DNA from: Mesobacillus selenatarsenatis SF-1
GTDB lineage: Bacteria > Bacillota > Bacilli > Bacillales > Cytobacillaceae
Direction: 5' to 3'
Length of the DNA stretch: 44,416 nt
Assembly (NCBI RefSeq): GCF_000813125.1
Contig: NZ_BASE01000060.1
Span: forward strand, 1 to 44,416
The translations under genes and the position numbers were made by a program. The notes beneath the pieces were generated by a model. The model saw nothing but the letters and a program-made list of their open reading frames with translations, was not told the DNA's origin and did not search any database. How positions within the stretch are numbered: position 1 is the stretch's first letter; every line of letters begins with the position of its first letter. Positions 31,396-40,679 of the stretch are shown here, piece by piece.

Positions 31396-34380
31396 ATGGT
31401 TGAAATCAACCTGAATCGCCGGCAGTTCTTGAAGCTGTCAGGTGCCACTGCGGCGACCCTGGCGGTTGTCGAGTTGGGCTTTAACGAAAAAGAGGTCCAC
31501 GCACAAACAAAAGAACTCAAGATTGCCAAAGCTACTGTAACACCAACAATTTGCGCATTTTGCGGTGTAGGATGCGGCATTTTGGTACACACGAAAGACA
31601 ATACTGTGGTTTATACGGAAGGGGATCCGGATAGCCCAGTTAACGAAGGTACACTTTGCAGTAAAGGTACGACCATCAGACAAGTTTTCACATCCGAAAA
31701 GCGCTTAACGAAGCCATTATATCGTGCTCCTGGCAGCAAGAAATGGGAAGAGAAAAGCTGGGACTGGATGTATGAAACGATCGCAAAACGTACGAAGGAA
31801 ACACGCGACAAAACATTCATTGAAAAAGAAAATGGCATGTTTGTCAATAAAACCGAAGCCATTGCGAGCTTAGGCGGAGCAGCTCTTGATAATGAAGAGA
31901 CATATCTGCTTGCGAAAATGATGAGAGGGCTTGGCGTCGTCTATCTCGAACACCAGGCACGAATATGACACAGTTCTACGGTTGCCGGTCTGGCACCTAC
32001 AGTAGGGCGTGGAGCAATGACAAACCATTGGAGCGATCTGCAAAATACCGATTGTGCATTGATCATGGGCGGGAATCCTGCCGAGAATCATCCAATCTCT
32101 TTTAGATGGTTGACTAAAGCGAAAGAAAAAGGCGGCAAAATCGTCTCTGTCGACCCTCGTTTCACGAGGACATCGTCAAAGGCTGACGTCTATGCTTCAC
32201 TTCGCTCAGGAACGGATATTGCCTTCATGGGCGGAATGATCAACTATGCATTAGAGAATAACTTGATCCACAGAGAGTATGTTGCTGAATATACAAATGC
32301 ATCTTTCATTGTAAAGAAAGACTTTGAATTCAATGATGGATTGTTCAGCGGGTATGACGAAGCAACCCGCAAGTATGATAAAACGAAATGGGCTTTTGAA
32401 ACAGATGAAGAGGGCAATCCGAAAAAGGATAAAACCCTTACACATCCGCGTTCTGTATTCCAATTGATGAGAAAACATTTCTCACGCTATGATGTTGACT
32501 CAGTTATTGCAGTAACCGGAACACCTAAAGAAGATTACCTCAAGGTCTGTGAAACTTTCTGTTCAACAAGCAAAATAGGAAAATCCGGAACGATCATGTA
32601 TGCGATGGGCACAACTCAGCATACTGTTGGAACACAAAACGTACGTGCTTTTGGAATCATCCAGTTGCTGCTTGGCAATATCGGCTTGCCTGGAGGCGGG
32701 ATCAACGCGATGCGCGGCGAGTCCAATGTACAGGGATCCACTGACTTTGCCCTTCTATATCACCTGCTTCCAGGATATGTTGGAACACCAACTGCCATCC
32801 CGGAGCATGCAACATTAGAAGGCTACAATACAAAGGAAACACCTTCTGGCGGTTACTGGAGCAACAAACCTAAATTCCTCGTCAGCATGCTGAAGGCATG
32901 GTACGGCCCGAATGCGACAAAAGCTAACGAATTTGGGTATCAGTACCTTCCAAAAGGCAACAAGAATTACTCTCACATCAACTTGTTCAACGCAATGTAT
33001 AAAGGCGAACTGGAAGGTGCGTTCTTATTTGGAACAAACCCTGTAGTCGGAGGTCCGAATGCAGGCAAGGAAAAAGAAGCGCTGTCCAACCTAAAATGGA
33101 TGGTTGCGGTTGACCTATGGGAGACTGAAACATCTGCTTTCTGGCAAGAGGAAGCTGGCAGTGACCCATCCAAGATCGACACAGAAGTATTCCTTCTGCC
33201 GGCCGCAAGCTCTTATGAGAAAGAAGGCAGTGTATCCAACTCTTCTCGCTGGATGCAGTACCGCTGGAAGGCGATTGATCCAAAAGGAGAATCTTTGGCT
33301 GATTTGGAAATCATCCATATGCTGGTCAAGAACCTAAAAGGCCTTTATAAGAATGAAAGTTCTGCTGCAGCTAAGCCAATCAATGCACTGTATTGGAACT
33401 TTGGTGAAGGGCACCATCCTGATATCGACCTTGTGGCCAGGGAAATCAACGGATATGACCTGTCGACAGGAAAGCTTTTGAAAGGCTTTGGCGACCTTAA
33501 GGATGACGGTACAACAAGCTCAGGTAACTGGATTTATTCAGGTTTCTATCCAGAGGAAGGAAAGAACCGCTCTAAAAACCGTGATAATAAGGATACTGGC
33601 GGCGGCAACTTCCTGAACTGGGCATATGCTTGGCCTGCAAACCGCCGAATCCTTTACAATCGCGCATCTGCTGATCCAAGCGGAAAGCCATGGAGCGACA
33701 AAAAAGCGGTCATCTGGTGGGATGAAAGCCAGAAGAAATGGACTGGTAATGACATTCCTGACTTCAAGCCGACAGTTGCACCAGCTGATCCAGGCGGAAC
33801 GAATCCTTTTATCATGATCAACGGCGGAGTCGCAGGAGTCTACGCACCAACACTTAATGATGGACCGTTCCCAGAACACTACGAGCCATTTGAAAGCCCA
33901 GTGAAAAACTCTTTCTCAAGCCAGGAAATCAACCCTGCAGTTGTCATCATTGAAGGCGAATTCAACCTTAAAGGCGACAGCAAGAAGTATCCGATCGTCG
34001 GTACTACTTACAGGGTATCTGAGCACTGGCAGTCCGGTTCGATGACACGTAACCAGGAATGGCTATCAGAACTGGCAGGCCATATGTATATTGAAATGAG
34101 TGAAGAACTCGCAAAGGAAAAAGGCATCAAGAACAAAGATAAGATCATTGTCAGCTCTGCCCGTGGCGATATCAAAGCCTATGCAATGGTGACAAAACGA
34201 TTCAAGCCTCACATGATGAACGGCAAGAAGGTCCATCAGGTCGGCATGCCTTGGCACTTTGGCTATAAAGGATACGCAACAGGGGATACAGCAAACCGCT
34301 TAACACCTCATATTGGGGATGCAAACACGACAATTCCTGAATATAAGGCATTCCTCTGTGATATAAGGAGGGCTGACTAA
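31396..34380 (+). CDS. fdnG: formate dehydrogenase alpha subunit, selenocysteine-containing (FdnG-like)
   Basis: A single 994-residue selenoprotein read through an in-frame TGA (codon 191, 31966-31968). The N-terminus is a Tat signal (NRRQFLKLSG). A [4Fe-4S] site (CAFCGVGCG and CSKG) follows. The segment around the TGA, YLEHQARI-Sec-HSSTVAGLAPTVGRG, is the formate dehydrogenase active site, and the bis-MGD-binding domain and C-terminal MopB domain are complete. E. coli FdnG has 1015 residues with Sec at 196. The enzyme oxidises formate to CO2 outside the membrane and passes electrons through FdnH/FdnI to quinone. AAGGAG precedes ATG 31396. The 1-base stop-start overlap with fdnH (TAATG) shows translational coupling. 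Conventional gene callers will split it at 31968 and 32017. Confidence 0.95.
31966..31997 (+). promoter_or_regulatory. Sec codon with bacterial SECIS element
   Basis: TGA 31966-31968, then 11 nt, then GGTTGCC-GGTCT-GGCACC (31980-31997): a stem with a bulged T and a GGTCT apical loop. This is nearly the E. coli formate dehydrogenase element (GGTTGC-AGGTCT-GCACC as I recall it), with the same 11-nt spacing. CTAC and GTAG may form a lower stem. SelB with tRNA-Sec should bind it; those genes are not in the window. Confidence 0.93.
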
Positions 34381-35207
34381 TGGCGGAATATATTAAATAC
34401 GTCGATGTAACAAAATGTGACGGTTGCCGCGCATGTATGGTCGCCTGCAAAAACTGGAACGACCTTCCGGCTGAGCCGGAAGAGTTCCAGGGCAGTGTCC
34501 AATCACATGCAAATGTGACAGCGAACACATGGAACGTGCTGTCATTTATTGAACACGAAGACTCTAAAGGCAATCTGGATTACCTTTTCCGCCATTCCTC
34601 GTGCTTCCATTGCTCGGATGCGGCTTGCGTAAAGGTTTGCCCTGAAGATGCCATGCACTACACAGATTTTGGAACTGTAGATGTCAACAGTGACAAATGC
34701 GTCGGATGCGGCTACTGCGTTCAGAACTGTCCATTTGATGTTGTTCAATTGGCAACATATAAAGACAAGAACGGCAAGGAGTACAAGAAGGCACAGAAAT
34801 GCACAATGTGCGTGGATCGTCTTGAAGAAGGCATGCAGCCAGCTTGTGTGACGACTTGCCATACAGACGCAATGGAATTTGGCACACAAGAAGAAATGCT
34901 CAAGAAGGCCGAAAAGCGCCTGAGCGAAATTAAGGATAAGTATCCTAACGCGATGATTTACAACCCAGAAGGAGTCGGCGGTACGCATACGATTTATGTA
35001 CTTGCTGAAAAACCATCTGTCTATGGACTTCCTGAAAAACCAAAAGTTCCAACATCAGCTGTGGTCTGGAAGGACTACGCACAGCCAATCGGCAAGATGA
35101 TGCTTGGAGCGACAAGCATGGCGCTTGTAGGTGCATTCGTGTCCAACAAGCTATTCAATAAAGAAGGCAAAGGCCATGAAGAGGATGGAGGTGGCAGCCA
35201 TGAGTAA
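34380..35207 (+). CDS. fdnH: formate dehydrogenase iron-sulfur beta subunit (FdnH-like)
   Basis: A 275-residue ferredoxin-type subunit with four [4Fe-4S] cysteine clusters: CDGCRACMVAC, CFHCSDAACVKVCP, CVGCGYCVQNCP and CTMCVDRLEEGMQPACVTTC. One transmembrane helix near the C-terminus (GKMMLGATSMALVGAFVSN, about residues 239-257) anchors it. It moves electrons from the Sec/Mo site of the alpha subunit to the heme-b subunit. It overlaps the alpha stop by one base, and fdnI starts 8 bases before its end, so all three are coupled. The last residues are glycine/charge-rich. Confidence 0.94.
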   Translation: MAEYIKYVDVTKCDGCRACMVACKNWNDLPAEPEEFQGSVQSHANVTANTWNVLSFIEHEDSKGNLDYLFRHSSCFHCSDAACVKVCPEDAMHYTDFGTVDVNSDKCVGCGYCVQNCPFDVVQLATYKDKNGKEYKKAQKCTMCVDRLEEGMQPACVTTCHTDAMEFGTQEEMLKKAEKRLSEIKDKYPNAMIYNPEGVGGTHTIYVLAEKPSVYGLPEKPKVPTSAVVWKDYAQPIGKMMLGATSMALVGAFVSNKLFNKEGKGHEEDGGGSHE

Positions 35208-35907
35208 TACCCAGTATTCAGGTGTGAAGGTTAAGCGATTTTCAAAAGGCTTTGTAATCGCGCATGCTGTGAACGCCATTTCATTCTTTGCACTGTATAT
35301 CACGGCTTTGCCAATGTATACAGAGTGGTTTGACTGGCTTTATCCAGTAATGGGCGGACCAGAAGGAGCACGCCTGCTCCACAGGATTTTCGCGATTGCC
35401 TTCATTACGCCTACTTTCATCTGGCTGATCATGGACCCTAAGGGCTTCCTTCGCTGGGGAAAAGAGCTTGTCACCTGGAAGAAAAGAGATATACAGTTTT
35501 TCACTGAGTTCGTCAAAGAACTATTCGGCTTTAAGTTCAAGCATGTAAAACAAACATTCTTCAACGCTGGTGAAAAAATAAACTCAATCATCCAGATCCT
35601 GACTGCGATCCTGATCATCGGCTCGGGCTTCCCAATGTGGTTTCCTGACCTGTTCCCGAAAGCAGTTGTTCAATGGGCGTATGTAGCTCATAACGTCGGC
35701 TTCGGTCTGGCGATCGCAGTAGTGGTCGGCCATATTTACCTGAGTGTCATCCACAAAAACTCACGACCAGGATACACTGGTGTCATCACTGGTGAGGTTC
35801 CAGCAGAGTGGGCAAAGGATCACTATACAGAATGGTATGAAGAAGAAGTCAAGAAGGGCAATTTCCCTGACCTTGATAAAGACAAGAACAAGAAAAAAGG
35901 CGCGTAA
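35200..35907 (+). CDS. fdnI: formate dehydrogenase cytochrome b gamma subunit (FdnI-like)
   Basis: A 235-residue membrane subunit with four transmembrane helices (about 16-36, 58-78, 120-140, 153-175). Candidate heme-ligand histidines are seen in the first helix (VIAHAVN), before the second (LLHRIF) and in the last (VAHNVGF with VVGHIYLSVIH). It passes electrons to menaquinone. The start is ATG 35200, with GGAGGTGG upstream inside fdnH; earlier in-frame starts would extend into fdnH. A strong hairpin follows its stop. Confidence 0.93.
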   Translation: MSNTQYSGVKVKRFSKGFVIAHAVNAISFFALYITALPMYTEWFDWLYPVMGGPEGARLLHRIFAIAFITPTFIWLIMDPKGFLRWGKELVTWKKRDIQFFTEFVKELFGFKFKHVKQTFFNAGEKINSIIQILTAILIIGSGFPMWFPDLFPKAVVQWAYVAHNVGFGLAIAVVVGHIYLSVIHKNSRPGYTGVITGEVPAEWAKDHYTEWYEEEVKKGNFPDLDKDKNKKKGA

Positions 35908-35919
35908 AACCATTAATAG

Positions 35920-35953
35920 AGGGAATGGCTGCCCTGACCGGGCTCCATTCCCT
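35920..35953 (+). other. long hairpin between fdnI and fdhE
   Basis: AGGGAATGG-ct-GCCC-tgacc-GGGC-t-CCATTCCCT, two nested stems with almost no mismatches. Only TT-C-AAAA follows, so termination would be weak. It may be a 3' stabiliser that separates abundant fdnGHI mRNA from the maturation genes. Confidence 0.6.
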
Positions 35954-35993
35954 TCAAAATGTAGAATATTAGAATGAAAGAGGGGCTGCAGCA

Positions 35994-36803
35994 ATGAAAA
36001 AGTCCGTTGTCTCAAAAGAGTACCAAAAATTGCAGAAGGAAATCATAGAGTTGCAGGAGCAATGGAGGACTTCCCTGGATCCTGACTGTGTCCGGCCAAA
36101 CCTTGATAAAGCGGCAATGGAGGCGGGAGTGCCTGTCACGGCTTTAGCGGCTATTGACTTTGATATTTCCCTATTCTTACAGTGGATAGAGGATATAGGA
36201 GGTCTTTTATCGAAGTATCAGCCAGAGATAGAAACCTCGATGCAATCTGTAAAAAATCTATTGGATGAAGAGACAGCCAAGAGATGGATCGATGAAGCAT
36301 TTGCTTTTAACTATATATATTTTAAGAGTTTCGCAGAGGAAAATGATCTGGATGGCTGGATTCCGCAATTCGTGGCAGAGACAGTTCTTCGTCCATACCT
36401 CCAGCTGACCGCGGCTAAGGTTCAGGATGAAATTCATCAAGGTGTGCATGGTGCCGGCTGTCCTGTGTGCGGAGAACCAGTACGCCTTGCGCAGCTTGAA
36501 GGAGAAGGCAAAAAGGTCCTGCACTGCCCGCGTTGTTCGGCTCATTGGAATGACCGGCGAGTAGCCTGCTCACACTGCGGAAATAACGATCATGAAACAG
36601 TGAAGATCCTGACAATCGAAGGTGAATCAGCGGCACAAATTCAGATTTGTGAAGAATGCAAAGGGTATACGAAAGTAATTGATACAAGACAATATATTGT
36701 AAAGCCAACACCAGCAATGCTCGACCTGAACACAATCCACCTGGACTTTGTTGCCCAGGAGCATGGGTATAAATCCGCTGGAGAAACAAAACAGACAAAC
36801 TAA
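35994..36803 (+). CDS. fdhE: formate dehydrogenase accessory protein FdhE
   Basis: A 269-residue cytosolic rubredoxin-like zinc/iron protein needed for assembly of respiratory formate dehydrogenases. The N-terminal half is helical; the C-terminal half has four CxxC motifs (CPVC at about 156, CPRC, CSHC and CEEC) as in FdhE, which binds FdhD and the alpha subunit before Tat export. ATG 35994 follows GAGGGG at 9 nt. It is followed 16 bases later by mobA. Confidence 0.9.
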   Translation: MKKSVVSKEYQKLQKEIIELQEQWRTSLDPDCVRPNLDKAAMEAGVPVTALAAIDFDISLFLQWIEDIGGLLSKYQPEIETSMQSVKNLLDEETAKRWIDEAFAFNYIYFKSFAEENDLDGWIPQFVAETVLRPYLQLTAAKVQDEIHQGVHGAGCPVCGEPVRLAQLEGEGKKVLHCPRCSAHWNDRRVACSHCGNNDHETVKILTIEGESAAQIQICEECKGYTKVIDTRQYIVKPTPAMLDLNTIHLDFVAQEHGYKSAGETKQTN

Positions 36804-36819
36804 AAGAAGGTGCTGTGGG

Positions 36820-37419
36820 ATGAAAGCCGGAGCGATCATTTTATCAGGCGGCAAATCTAGCAGGATGGGAACGAACAAGGCTCTCCTGAAATTTCGTGAA
36901 AAAACGAATATTGAGAGAATTAAGGATGAGTTACAGCATGTATTTGATGATATAATTCTAGTAACGAATGATCCTGAAACCTATCAGTTTTTAAATATTA
37001 AAATGGTAACAGACCAGTATCCGGGTTCTGGTCCACTCGCGGGAATCCATGCGGGACTCGAGGCATCAGACTATGAGGAAAATTTTGTCGTAGCCTGTGA
37101 CATGCCATTTGTATCCTCAGAGCTAGCTTCAAGCCTTGTAAAAGCGCTTAAACACTACGATGCAGTCGTACCGGTCAGTGAAGGCAGACAGCATCCGCTT
37201 TTTGCGGCATATCAAAAACGGGTAGCAAGAGAAGCTAAGGAATGCATTGAGGACGGGAATTTAAGGATCAAGCAAATGCTTGAAAAACTAAATGTCCGCT
37301 TTCTCGAAGAGGCAGATCTGCAGCTCTATTTCGAGGGCAGCCTTGATCGGGTGTTTTTCAATATGAACCATCCCGAGGAATATGAAGATGCAAAGAAATG
37401 GGCGGAATCCGGAGAATAG
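36820..37419 (+). CDS. mobA: molybdenum cofactor guanylyltransferase MobA
   Basis: A 199-residue nucleotidyltransferase that attaches GMP to molybdopterin, giving the MGD form required by formate dehydrogenase. The GTP-binding signature LSGGKSSRMGTNKALL starts at about residue 8; GPLAGIHAGLEAS and VACDMPFVS follow. The start is ATG 36820, preceded by AGAAGGTG; the frame extends 24 codons upstream into fdhE without a ribosome site. It lies within the Moco gene run. Confidence 0.92.
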   Translation: MKAGAIILSGGKSSRMGTNKALLKFREKTNIERIKDELQHVFDDIILVTNDPETYQFLNIKMVTDQYPGSGPLAGIHAGLEASDYEENFVVACDMPFVSSELASSLVKALKHYDAVVPVSEGRQHPLFAAYQKRVAREAKECIEDGNLRIKQMLEKLNVRFLEEADLQLYFEGSLDRVFFNMNHPEEYEDAKKWAESGE

Positions 37420-37450
37420 TTTTCAGGTGCTAGAAAGGAAGTAAGTCAGC

Positions 37451-38683
37451 ATGCAATTTTTCAAAGTGAAAAGTGTTGAGGAGACCTTTGCGTTAATTGA
37501 CGAGAAAATTGGCAAGATCACGGATACTGAAATCCGTCATCTTGATGAGGCGCTTCACTACATCCTGGCAGAGGATATCACTGCAGGTGAGAATGTACCG
37601 GGTTTTGACCGGTCGACCGTCGATGGCTATGCCGTCATTGCGCGTGACACATACGGTTCATCTGAATCGATGCCAGGCTTCTTGAATGTGGCTGGCGAGG
37701 TCCATATGGGAGAAGAAGCGATCAAGCCAGTGGGCAGGGGCGAGGCGATATACGTACCGACAGGCGGAATGCTGCCACCAGGCAGTGACAGCGTGCTGAT
37801 GATCGAGCATTGCGAGGAAATCGGCGGGCTGTTGAATACGTACAAGCAAATCGCACCGGGCGAAAATGTCATCAGAAAAGGGGAAGACATCAAGGCGGGG
37901 GAAGTCCTGTTATCTGAAGGGACAAGATTGCGGCCGCAGGAGCTTGGAGCACTGGCGGCACTTGGTGTTTCCAAGGTAAAAGTCTACCGAAAACTGAAGG
38001 CTGCGTACCTTTCTTCAGGGGACGAAATTGTTCCTTTTGAAACGAAAACACTGGAAACAGGCCAAATCCGCGATATCAATTACTTGACCGTCATGGGACT
38101 GGTCAATGAGTGGGATATAGAACTTATTTACGGTGGAATCACCCGCGATGATTACCAGGAATTCGCCCAAAAAGCCCGCGAATTGTATGAACAAGCGGAC
38201 TGTTTGATTTTATCTGGAGGTAGCTCAGTCGGCGCGAAGGACTATACGACCGAGGTCATCCAGTCACTTGGAGATCCAGGTGTCTTTGTTCACGGGATTT
38301 CCATCAAGCCCGGGAAGCCGACAATCCTCGCTGTCGCAGACGGAAAGCCGGTCATTGGACTGCCGGGTCATCCAGCCTCCGCTATGATCATTTTCAAGCT
38401 ATTTGGCGAACGGGTTTTCAGAAGGCTGAAAGGTGAAAGAATCGAGCATAAGCCTGAACGAATTTTTGCCCGGATTGTGAAAAATATTGCTTCCTCACCA
38501 GGAAGATCCGATTATATCAGGGTAAGACTTGAGGAGAAGGATGGAGAATGGTGGGCCGAGCCGATCATTGGTAAATCAGGCCTGATTACGACATTGGTAA
38601 AAAGCGATGGAATCGTCGAGATTGTTTCCGGAAAAGAAGGAATTTCACAAGGCGAATATGTTCCAGTAATTTTGACGAGATAG
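37451..38683 (+). CDS. moeA: molybdopterin molybdotransferase MoeA
   Basis: A 410-residue enzyme inserting molybdate into adenylated molybdopterin. Conserved signatures are PGFDRSTVDGYAVIA (residues 55-69), TGGMLPPGSDSVLMIE, the active-site GGSSVGAKDYT and GLPGHPASAMI; a beta-barrel domain completes the C-terminus. Length matches E. coli MoeA (411). GAAAGGAAG precedes ATG 37451. A second, longer MoeA homologue follows after 13 bases. Confidence 0.94.
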   Translation: MQFFKVKSVEETFALIDEKIGKITDTEIRHLDEALHYILAEDITAGENVPGFDRSTVDGYAVIARDTYGSSESMPGFLNVAGEVHMGEEAIKPVGRGEAIYVPTGGMLPPGSDSVLMIEHCEEIGGLLNTYKQIAPGENVIRKGEDIKAGEVLLSEGTRLRPQELGALAALGVSKVKVYRKLKAAYLSSGDEIVPFETKTLETGQIRDINYLTVMGLVNEWDIELIYGGITRDDYQEFAQKARELYEQADCLILSGGSSVGAKDYTTEVIQSLGDPGVFVHGISIKPGKPTILAVADGKPVIGLPGHPASAMIIFKLFGERVFRRLKGERIEHKPERIFARIVKNIASSPGRSDYIRVRLEEKDGEWWAEPIIGKSGLITTLVKSDGIVEIVSGKEGISQGEYVPVILTR

Positions 38684-38696
38684 GGGGAGCCGCATC

Positions 38697-40616
38697 ATGG
38701 ATAAAATACGCTATAACAGAAAAATTTATCTTGAAGACAAGCCGAGGGCACAAGCCAGGAATGAAGTGCTGGCCGCGTTCGACCTGCCTCAGGAAAAAGA
38801 GTGGATCCCGGCTGCCGGCGCCCTGGGTAGAATTACTGCTGAACCTGTCTTCGCCAATGTTTCAATGCCTTTTTACCATGCATCCGCGATGGACGGCATT
38901 GCCGTGAACGCCGAGGCTACTTATGAAGCACATGAACAGCGCCCGCTTCATTTGAAAATGGGTGAGCAGTTCGAATACGTTGATACCGGGAATGCGATCC
39001 CACCTCAATATAATGCGGTGATCATGGTGGAGAACATCCAGGTCATTGATGATGAGACAATCGAAATCATCGAGCCGGCAACACCTTGGCAGCATATCCG
39101 CCCTATTGGCGAGGATATCGTCCAGGAGGAAATGCTGTTCACACAGGGACATCAATTGCGTCCAGCGGACCTCGGGGCACTCCTTGCGGCGCAGGTTACA
39201 GAGGTGGCTGTCGTCAAAAAACCGCTTGTGACAATCATCCCGACCGGAAATGAACTAGTCAGCGCGGATTCTTCACTTTCATCAGGCAGGATCATTGAAT
39301 TCAATGGAACGGTTTTTAGCAACTATGTAGAGGATTGGGGCGGACAGCCATATCTGCATCCAATCGTGAAGGATGAACCGGAAAAAATCAGGGAAGCACT
39401 GCTGGAAGCGGTGGAAACATCTGATATTGTCGTCATCAATGCCGGATCATCCGCTGGATCAAAGGATTATACAGTTCATATTCTTGAGGAGCTTGGCACT
39501 GTTTTTACCCATGGTGTCGCAACAAGGCCAGGTAAGCCAGTCATCCTTGGGAAAATTAAAGATAAGGTAGTCGTCGGTGTACCGGGCTATCCAGTTTCCG
39601 CATATATGGCACTTGAGTGGTTTGTAAGACCGCTCGTCTGTAAATATCTCGGGATTCCGGAACCGGAAAGGCCAAAGCTGCAGGTAAAGCTTGGCCGCAG
39701 GATCGTCTCCACGATGGGGGCGGAGGACTTTGTCCGAATGAATATCGGCTATGTGGATGGACAATTTGTCGCCAACCCGCTGACACGCGCGGCGGGCGTC
39801 ACCATGTCGCTTGTGCGGGCAGATGGTTTGCTCGTCGTACCGCCGGAAGAGTTAGGGTACGAACAAGGAGACATCGTCGAGGTCGAGCTATACAGGCCTG
39901 TAGAAGAGATCAAGAATGCAATCGTCTTCAGCGGCAGCCATGATCTGACGATTGATCTGCTGTCATCCCAGCTCAAAAGGCAGCGGACCGACATGAAAAT
40001 TGTATCTTCCCATGTTGGCAGCATGGCCGGATTAATGGCAATCAGAAAAGGGGAAGCCCATGTAGCGGGCATTCATTTGCTAGACCCGGAGACAAAGGAA
40101 TATAATGTTACCTACGTAAGGAAATTCCTTGCAGGGCAAGACGCAGTCCTATATCCATTTTTAAAAAGAACCCAGGGCTGGATGCTTCCAAAAGGCAATC
40201 CACTTGGTATTGAGAGCGTCAGTGACATTGCCGAAAAGGGCGCAGATTACGCCAACAGGCAAAAGGGCGCCGGCACTCGTATATTGTTCGATTTATTGTT
40301 AAAAGAAGCAGGTTTGTCAGCAGACGATGTAAACGGCTATGATCGTGAAATGTTCTCGCATCTGAGCGTCGCGGCAGAGGTGAAGGGAAATGACAACGCA
40401 GCAGGACTCGGAATCTTCCCGGCAGCACGCGCAATGTCACTCGATTTCATCCCGGTGGCCGACGAAAATTACGATTTACTGATGACAAAGGCATTTTTCG
40501 AAAGCGAAAAGGGTATCTGGTTAAGGTCAGTGATTCAATCGTATGCGTTCAAAGCAGAAGTAGCCAAAATCGGTGGCTACGCAGTCGTCGAAAATTCAGA
40601 GCCGGTTTATTTTTAA
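38697..40616 (+). CDS. MoeA domain fused to a periplasmic-binding-protein-like domain
   Basis: A 639-residue fusion. Residues 1-400 are a MoeA-type molybdotransferase: SMPFYHASAMDGIAVNAEAT, TGNAIPPQYNAVIMVE, SSAGSKDYT and VGVPGYPVSAYMALEWF. From about residue 405, a type-2 PBP/LysR-substrate-like domain starts (IVFSGSHDLTIDLLSSQL), with GEAHVAGIHLLDPE and GAGTRILFDLLL. There is no signal peptide, so the binding domain is cytosolic and may sense or hold molybdate, tungstate or the pterin. Comparable fusions are known in archaea and some Firmicutes. GGGGGAG precedes ATG 38697. It coexists with the plain MoeA upstream. Confidence 0.9.
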   Translation: MDKIRYNRKIYLEDKPRAQARNEVLAAFDLPQEKEWIPAAGALGRITAEPVFANVSMPFYHASAMDGIAVNAEATYEAHEQRPLHLKMGEQFEYVDTGNAIPPQYNAVIMVENIQVIDDETIEIIEPATPWQHIRPIGEDIVQEEMLFTQGHQLRPADLGALLAAQVTEVAVVKKPLVTIIPTGNELVSADSSLSSGRIIEFNGTVFSNYVEDWGGQPYLHPIVKDEPEKIREALLEAVETSDIVVINAGSSAGSKDYTVHILEELGTVFTHGVATRPGKPVILGKIKDKVVVGVPGYPVSAYMALEWFVRPLVCKYLGIPEPERPKLQVKLGRRIVSTMGAEDFVRMNIGYVDGQFVANPLTRAAGVTMSLVRADGLLVVPPEELGYEQGDIVEVELYRPVEEIKNAIVFSGSHDLTIDLLSSQLKRQRTDMKIVSSHVGSMAGLMAIRKGEAHVAGIHLLDPETKEYNVTYVRKFLAGQDAVLYPFLKRTQGWMLPKGNPLGIESVSDIAEKGADYANRQKGAGTRILFDLLLKEAGLSADDVNGYDREMFSHLSVAAEVKGNDNAAGLGIFPAARAMSLDFIPVADENYDLLMTKAFFESEKGIWLRSVIQSYAFKAEVAKIGGYAVVENSEPVYF

Positions 40617-40624
40617 GAAATTTA

Positions 40625-40670
40625 GGCTCTAACGGACAAACCGGAGTCAGAAACCGAGAAAAGTGTTTGA
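40625..40670. repeat. solitary relative of the 52-bp family C unit
   Basis: GGCTCTAACGGACAAAC, then a diverged middle, then GAAAAGTGTT repeats the order of landmarks in the 28835-29100 units. There is one copy only. It lies just after the MoeA-PBP fusion stop and abuts the MITE-like element. Confidence 0.6.
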
Positions 40671-40679
40671 TAAAAATTA

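Noticed and set aside
31396-32017. fdnG as a pseudogene or two separate genes broken by a nonsense mutation
   Set aside because: The TGA lies exactly at the formate dehydrogenase Sec position, the frame continues without shift, and a correctly spaced SECIS hairpin follows.
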